Below, piece by piece: positions 7,583 to 10,023 of a stretch of 10,023 nt of DNA. Each line of letters starts with the position of its first letter. The stretch's first letter is position 1. A model generated the notes under the pieces. The model did not search any database and had not been told where the DNA came from. It saw nothing but the letters and a program-made list of their open reading frames with translations. The stretch comes from Cephalothrix simula (Eukaryota; Nemertea; Palaeonemertea; Archinemertea; Cephalotrichidae). Location of the stretch: contig JAXIUW010239396.1 in assembly GCA_035591015.1 (NCBI GenBank), positions 1 to 10,023 of the forward strand, read 5' to 3'. A program made the position numbers and the translations under genes.

Positions 7583-8047
7583 ATGGACTTCATCACACTT
7601 ACTACTGAAAAACTAAGTGTTGAAGATATATCAAATGAAGTTGCAAGCCCTGAATGTGGAGCAGTTTCGGTGTTTATTGGAATAACTCGCAATAATTTTG
7701 AAGGCAGAACAGTAACATTGCTTGAGTATGAAGCATATGAGCCTATGGCCAAAAAAGAACTCAAAAAGATATGTGGACTTATACGGCAAAAATGGCCTGT
7801 ACAAAATATATCTTTATATCATAGACTAGGTGTGGTCCCTGTTTCAGAAGCTAGTGTTATTATTGCGATATCATCTCCGCACCGTAAAGAATCTTTAGAG
7901 GCTGTTCAATTTGCTATTGATACTCTAAAAGCAACAGTACCTATATGGAAAAAAGAGTATTATCTGGAGCAAGAGGTTGAACCAAAGTGGAAAGAAAATA
8001 GTGAATGTTATTGGAAAGAAAAAAACCTTAAAGGTAAGTTACTCTAG
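7583..8047 (+). CDS. MOCS2: Molybdopterin synthase catalytic (large) subunit, MOCS2B/MoaE
   Basis: The large subunit of molybdopterin synthase is a cytosolic enzyme that converts precursor Z (cPMP) to molybdopterin with sulfur from the thiocarboxylated small subunit MOCS2A. The whole MoaE fold is present in order: EKLSVEDIS (9-17), CGAVSVFIGITRNNFEG (25-41), LEYEAYEPMA (47-56), YHRLG (79-83), EASVIIAISSPHR (89-101), IDTLK (112-116) and PIWKKE (120-125). R36, H80-R81, K116 and K123 occupy the family's substrate-binding and catalytic positions. The terminal WKENSECYW matches the C-terminus of animal MOCS2B. ATG 7583 is chosen because an in-frame TGA lies immediately before it and the domain starts at once; vertebrate proteins have an extra N-terminal extension. 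A consensus donor (AAAG|GTAAGT, GT at 8034-8035) sits inside codon 151. The unspliced reading ends GKLL at 8047; splicing to 8218 replaces this with DDATI and a stop at 8232-8234. Either form keeps the whole enzyme. Confidence 0.93.
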   Translation: MDFITLTTEKLSVEDISNEVASPECGAVSVFIGITRNNFEGRTVTLLEYEAYEPMAKKELKKICGLIRQKWPVQNISLYHRLGVVPVSEASVIIAISSPHRKESLEAVQFAIDTLKATVPIWKKEYYLEQEVEPKWKENSECYWKEKNLKGKLL

Positions 8048-8217
8048 TAAACAAACGAGGTTATTTATTTTCCTACCCTCAAATATTACGATCGATATCA
8101 CATGGGGGGTGGTCGAAACGTTTTTTTTTAACAAACTAAAGTTAAGTTAGATTAAATTAAAACAAATCTTGGTTTCGTACTGAATCGCATTTCGTATCAT
8201 TTTTAATATTTTTTCAG
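8034..8217 (+). other. Predicted 184-bp intron between the MOCS2B and MLLE exons
   Basis: Donor GTAAGTT at 8034 and acceptor ATATTTTTTCAG ending at 8217 both match consensus, and the length is normal for a short intron. There is no AATAAA between the ORFs, which favours one transcript. The junction leaves codon 151 with one base, so the MLLE frame is not continued in phase. The interval could instead be an intercistronic region with 8217 used as a trans-splice site. Confidence 0.65.
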
Positions 8218-8634
8218 ATGATGCAACCATCTGATTTACCTGAAACAAAGGAGATCCTTGGACAACATCTCTATGTAAAAATCAGAGAACTGTCACCCAT
8301 GCAGGCTGACAAAATTACGGGTATGATACTAGAGTATTCCGTTGATAAAATACTCTACCTGTTACAAAATGAAGACCAACTGAAAATCATGATTGACATT
8401 GCCTTAAAAACTCTATCAAGTCGATGCGACTCTATACAGGTAAACAAAGAAGCTATTGGAAATGAACTTTATCGACGAGTTGCATTGATCGACTCAGAAT
8501 TGTGCTCACAAATAACGGGTATGCTATTGGAAAATAATATTTCAACTCTGGAAGTGCTTCTTGAATCAGAGGAAAAATTAGGAATAGCCGTAGCTGAAGC
8601 GAAAGAAATTTACCTTTCGCACCAAACAAGTTGA
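8218..8634 (+). CDS. Small protein with two tandem MLLE (PABP C-terminal) domains
   Basis: The product has 138 residues. MLLE 1 (about 11-68) has EILGQHLYVKI, then KITGMILE at 32-39, then LYLLQNEDQL. MLLE 2 (about 77-134) has AIGNELYRRV, then QITGMLLE at 98-105, then LEVLLESEEKL. Both carry the KITGMLLE-type signature of the five-helix peptide-binding domain of cytoplasmic poly(A)-binding protein and UBR5, which binds PAM2 peptides in translation and deadenylation factors. The two signatures are 66 residues apart and the copies are well diverged, so the duplication is old. There is no RRM, HECT or other domain, so it is not a PABP or UBR5. The start ATGATG directly follows the acceptor at 8217; after splicing, the ATG has AAG before it, a favourable context. 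The function is inferred only as binding PAM2-like partners, possibly as a scaffold or as a competitor of PABP. It could also be an alternative terminal exon of a gene whose other exons are unseen. Confidence 0.8.
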   Translation: MMQPSDLPETKEILGQHLYVKIRELSPMQADKITGMILEYSVDKILYLLQNEDQLKIMIDIALKTLSSRCDSIQVNKEAIGNELYRRVALIDSELCSQITGMLLENNISTLEVLLESEEKLGIAVAEAKEIYLSHQTS

Positions 8635-9241
8635 TTTATTCAAAGGAACTTCAGGAACAAATTTTTCGATATTTTGACCTTTTTGTAAATGACTATCAAG
8701 ACTTTCAATGTGAAGTTTATTTTTTTTTATTTAAATTTAAGCTCCAGCTCTTATTTGGGGCGGACATGACATGTCGGTAATTGCGTAAATTATTTTTCAA
8801 CACTGCTAATCCGTGAGTGCTGATTAATGTCAAACTATCTTTGAGCTTCCTCTTACCAGTACCGTTAAATCATTTCATATTTTATTCTTGGTGAAGATGC
8901 GCTTTTGGTAATACTGTGATAGCTTTGTATTCATGAATCTATAAATTTCATTTAGTATCCGTACAAACATTTAAATCGTCATTATCGATAGAGTAAAATG
9001 TCATACAATGTAATTTAAAAAAATGCTATAATTTTTATCGTTTGATTACTCTAATATTTCTTAAAAATAGCTATTAAAGACTTTTCTTTATTTTTTGATG
9101 TAGCAGTCAGCACTTTTTGATGCAAAACCGTTGTAGGAAAAAGCACTATGTACATGTTTATTTAAAGTATTTAGATCTCTAATATAACAATCTAATGTGC
9201 TTTTGTAAACAGTGAAAGCATGTTTTCTAGTCCCGGCATAT

Positions 9242-9247
9242 AATAAA
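9242..9247 (+). promoter_or_regulatory. Candidate polyadenylation signal AATAAA
   Basis: This is the first canonical hexamer downstream of the MLLE stop, about 600 nt away. It is a plausible 3' end for the MOCS2B-MLLE transcript, but no downstream GU-rich element is obvious. Confidence 0.4.
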
Positions 9248-9327
9248 AAGCATTGTTGAATTATTCTCCTTTACTCAGTTCATACTCATCGTCAAGATAT
9301 CGTATCAAAAATGCTAAAAAAATAGCT

Positions 9328-9431
9328 GCCCTTCCACGGAAAACTTAGAAAAAAAATTTGTGAAAAATGCCATTATAAAGTCGAGAACTTTTGACTAGGG
9401 CTTAGTATACTAAGCTTTTCCGTTGAAGGGC
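9328..9431. repeat. Short foldback element with ~20-bp terminal inverted repeats
   Basis: GCCCTTCCACGGAAAACTTA (9328-9347) is the near-exact complement of 9411-9431, which ends TCCGTTGAAGGGC. Beside the right arm is a perfect 16-bp palindrome, GCTTAGTATACTAAGC (9400-9415). At about 104 bp it resembles a miniature inverted-repeat element. Confidence 0.65.
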
Positions 9432-9782
9432 GGAAATCCTGCACGTCCGCCTCCCATTAGCAAAACCCTTAAGAGATAAAGATTAAAAGATTATCTGGAC
9501 TCTTGAATTTTTTACATGTAATTCGTTCGTGCAGTTTGTTGGCACAAAAAATTTTGTATGTTTCACGGTGAACCATAGGCCGTACTAAAAATTTTCAAAA
9601 TTTTGTATGATTCGCTCGGCTCCGGAATTCTAGAGAACCGTCAACCATTTTGATAAAAAATGTTTTGAATCCACGACTGCATGTGTACAATGTACCTAGA
9701 TCAACACAAGACCCATGTACAAGGATCTTCCCGATTCTGATAATACTGTACATGTACCACAGTACGTCAAGAGTCAAAAGTG

Positions 9783-9814
9783 AACACGGAACTGTATCGA
9801 TACTGTTCCGTGTT
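9783..9814. repeat. Near-perfect 32-bp palindrome centred on ATCGAT
   Basis: AACACGGAACTGTATC is followed by GATACTGTTCCGTGTT; only the symmetric T/T position mismatches. Weaker complementarity extends outward (cagtacgtcaag at about 9760 against cttgatgtagtactg at about 9819), so it may be the core of a larger foldback repeat. Confidence 0.75.
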
Positions 9815-10023
9815 AACCTTGATGTAGTACTGAGAATTCCTTGTATTTCTCCTACCGTCAATTAAAATAACCAGTTTCGAAATACATGTACACAGGGGGT
9901 ATGAGAACCAGACTCACCACTGAGGTTTTTAACCCAATAGTATATGGTCTCATCTGGGATTTCAGAGATAGCTTATGGTGCCGACATGTATTTTGTCAAT
10001 ATATTTATTTATCCTATAACAAA

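Larger units (their letters stand above)
8635..10023. other. 3' UTR and non-coding flank with inverted repeats
   Basis: No further exon is supported after the MLLE stop. The first AATAAA on the plus strand is at 9242-9247 (ATTAAA at about 9073 is an earlier alternative), so 8635 to about 9265 may be the 3' UTR. Beyond it lie two foldback structures (9328-9431 and 9783-9814). The open frames on both strands at 9595-9865 overlap the second palindrome and show no protein motif. Confidence 0.5.

Noticed and set aside
7583-8634. Single in-frame MoaE-MLLE fusion protein
   Set aside because: The strong donor at 8034 leaves one base of a codon, while the MLLE frame needs phase 0 at 8218; joining them gives a stop after five residues. 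A weak GTTGAA donor earlier in the exon would be in phase but would remove the conserved WKENSECYW tail.
9595-9865. Overlapping open frames on both strands
   Set aside because: They span a palindrome, which makes both strands open together; neither resembles a protein family.

Overview
The window looks like AT-rich nuclear DNA from an invertebrate animal. Supporting signs are GT...AG introns with pyrimidine-rich acceptors, short phase-consistent exons, AATAAA signals, a 5S/tRNA-derived SINE, palindromic MITE-like elements, and a eukaryote-type MOCS2B. The phylum cannot be fixed from the sequence.

Layout. Positions 1-122 hold the end of a palindromic repeat. Positions 123-1718 hold no gene but several direct and inverted repeats (36-bp tandem at 486-557, foldback at 1000-1271, two adjoining hairpins at 1285-1477). 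Positions 1719-4092, minus strand, carry the last three exons of a C2H2 zinc-finger gene (3950-4092, 2310-2452, 1774-2210). All splice phases agree, and a polyadenylation signal lies about 50 nt after the stop. The intron at 2453-3949 contains a complete ~733-bp palindromic element (2605-3337) related to the fragment at the left edge. Positions 4743-5000 are a SINE with a tRNA-like A box followed by 5S-rRNA-like promoter blocks. Positions 5000-6515 are repeat-rich and non-coding. Positions 6516-7235, minus strand, are a decayed coiled-coil plus SGNH-hydrolase ORF, probably from a transposon. A perfect 63-bp tandem duplication (7385-7510) comes next.

Positions 7562-8634, plus strand, are the most interesting part. 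A MOCS2B/MoaE exon (molybdopterin synthase large subunit) ends in a strong splice donor. The matching acceptor lies 184 bp downstream and abuts the ATG of a 138-aa protein made of two MLLE (PABP C-terminal) domains. The phases do not give a fusion. Splicing instead gives a MoaE ORF that stops 17 nt into the next exon, overlapping the start of the MLLE ORF. The predicted mRNA is therefore dicistronic with overlapping ORFs, recalling the overlapping MOCS2A/MOCS2B layout of vertebrate MOCS2. Trans-splicing at 8217 is the main alternative. Positions 8635-10023 hold the likely 3' UTR (AATAAA at 9242) and more inverted repeats.
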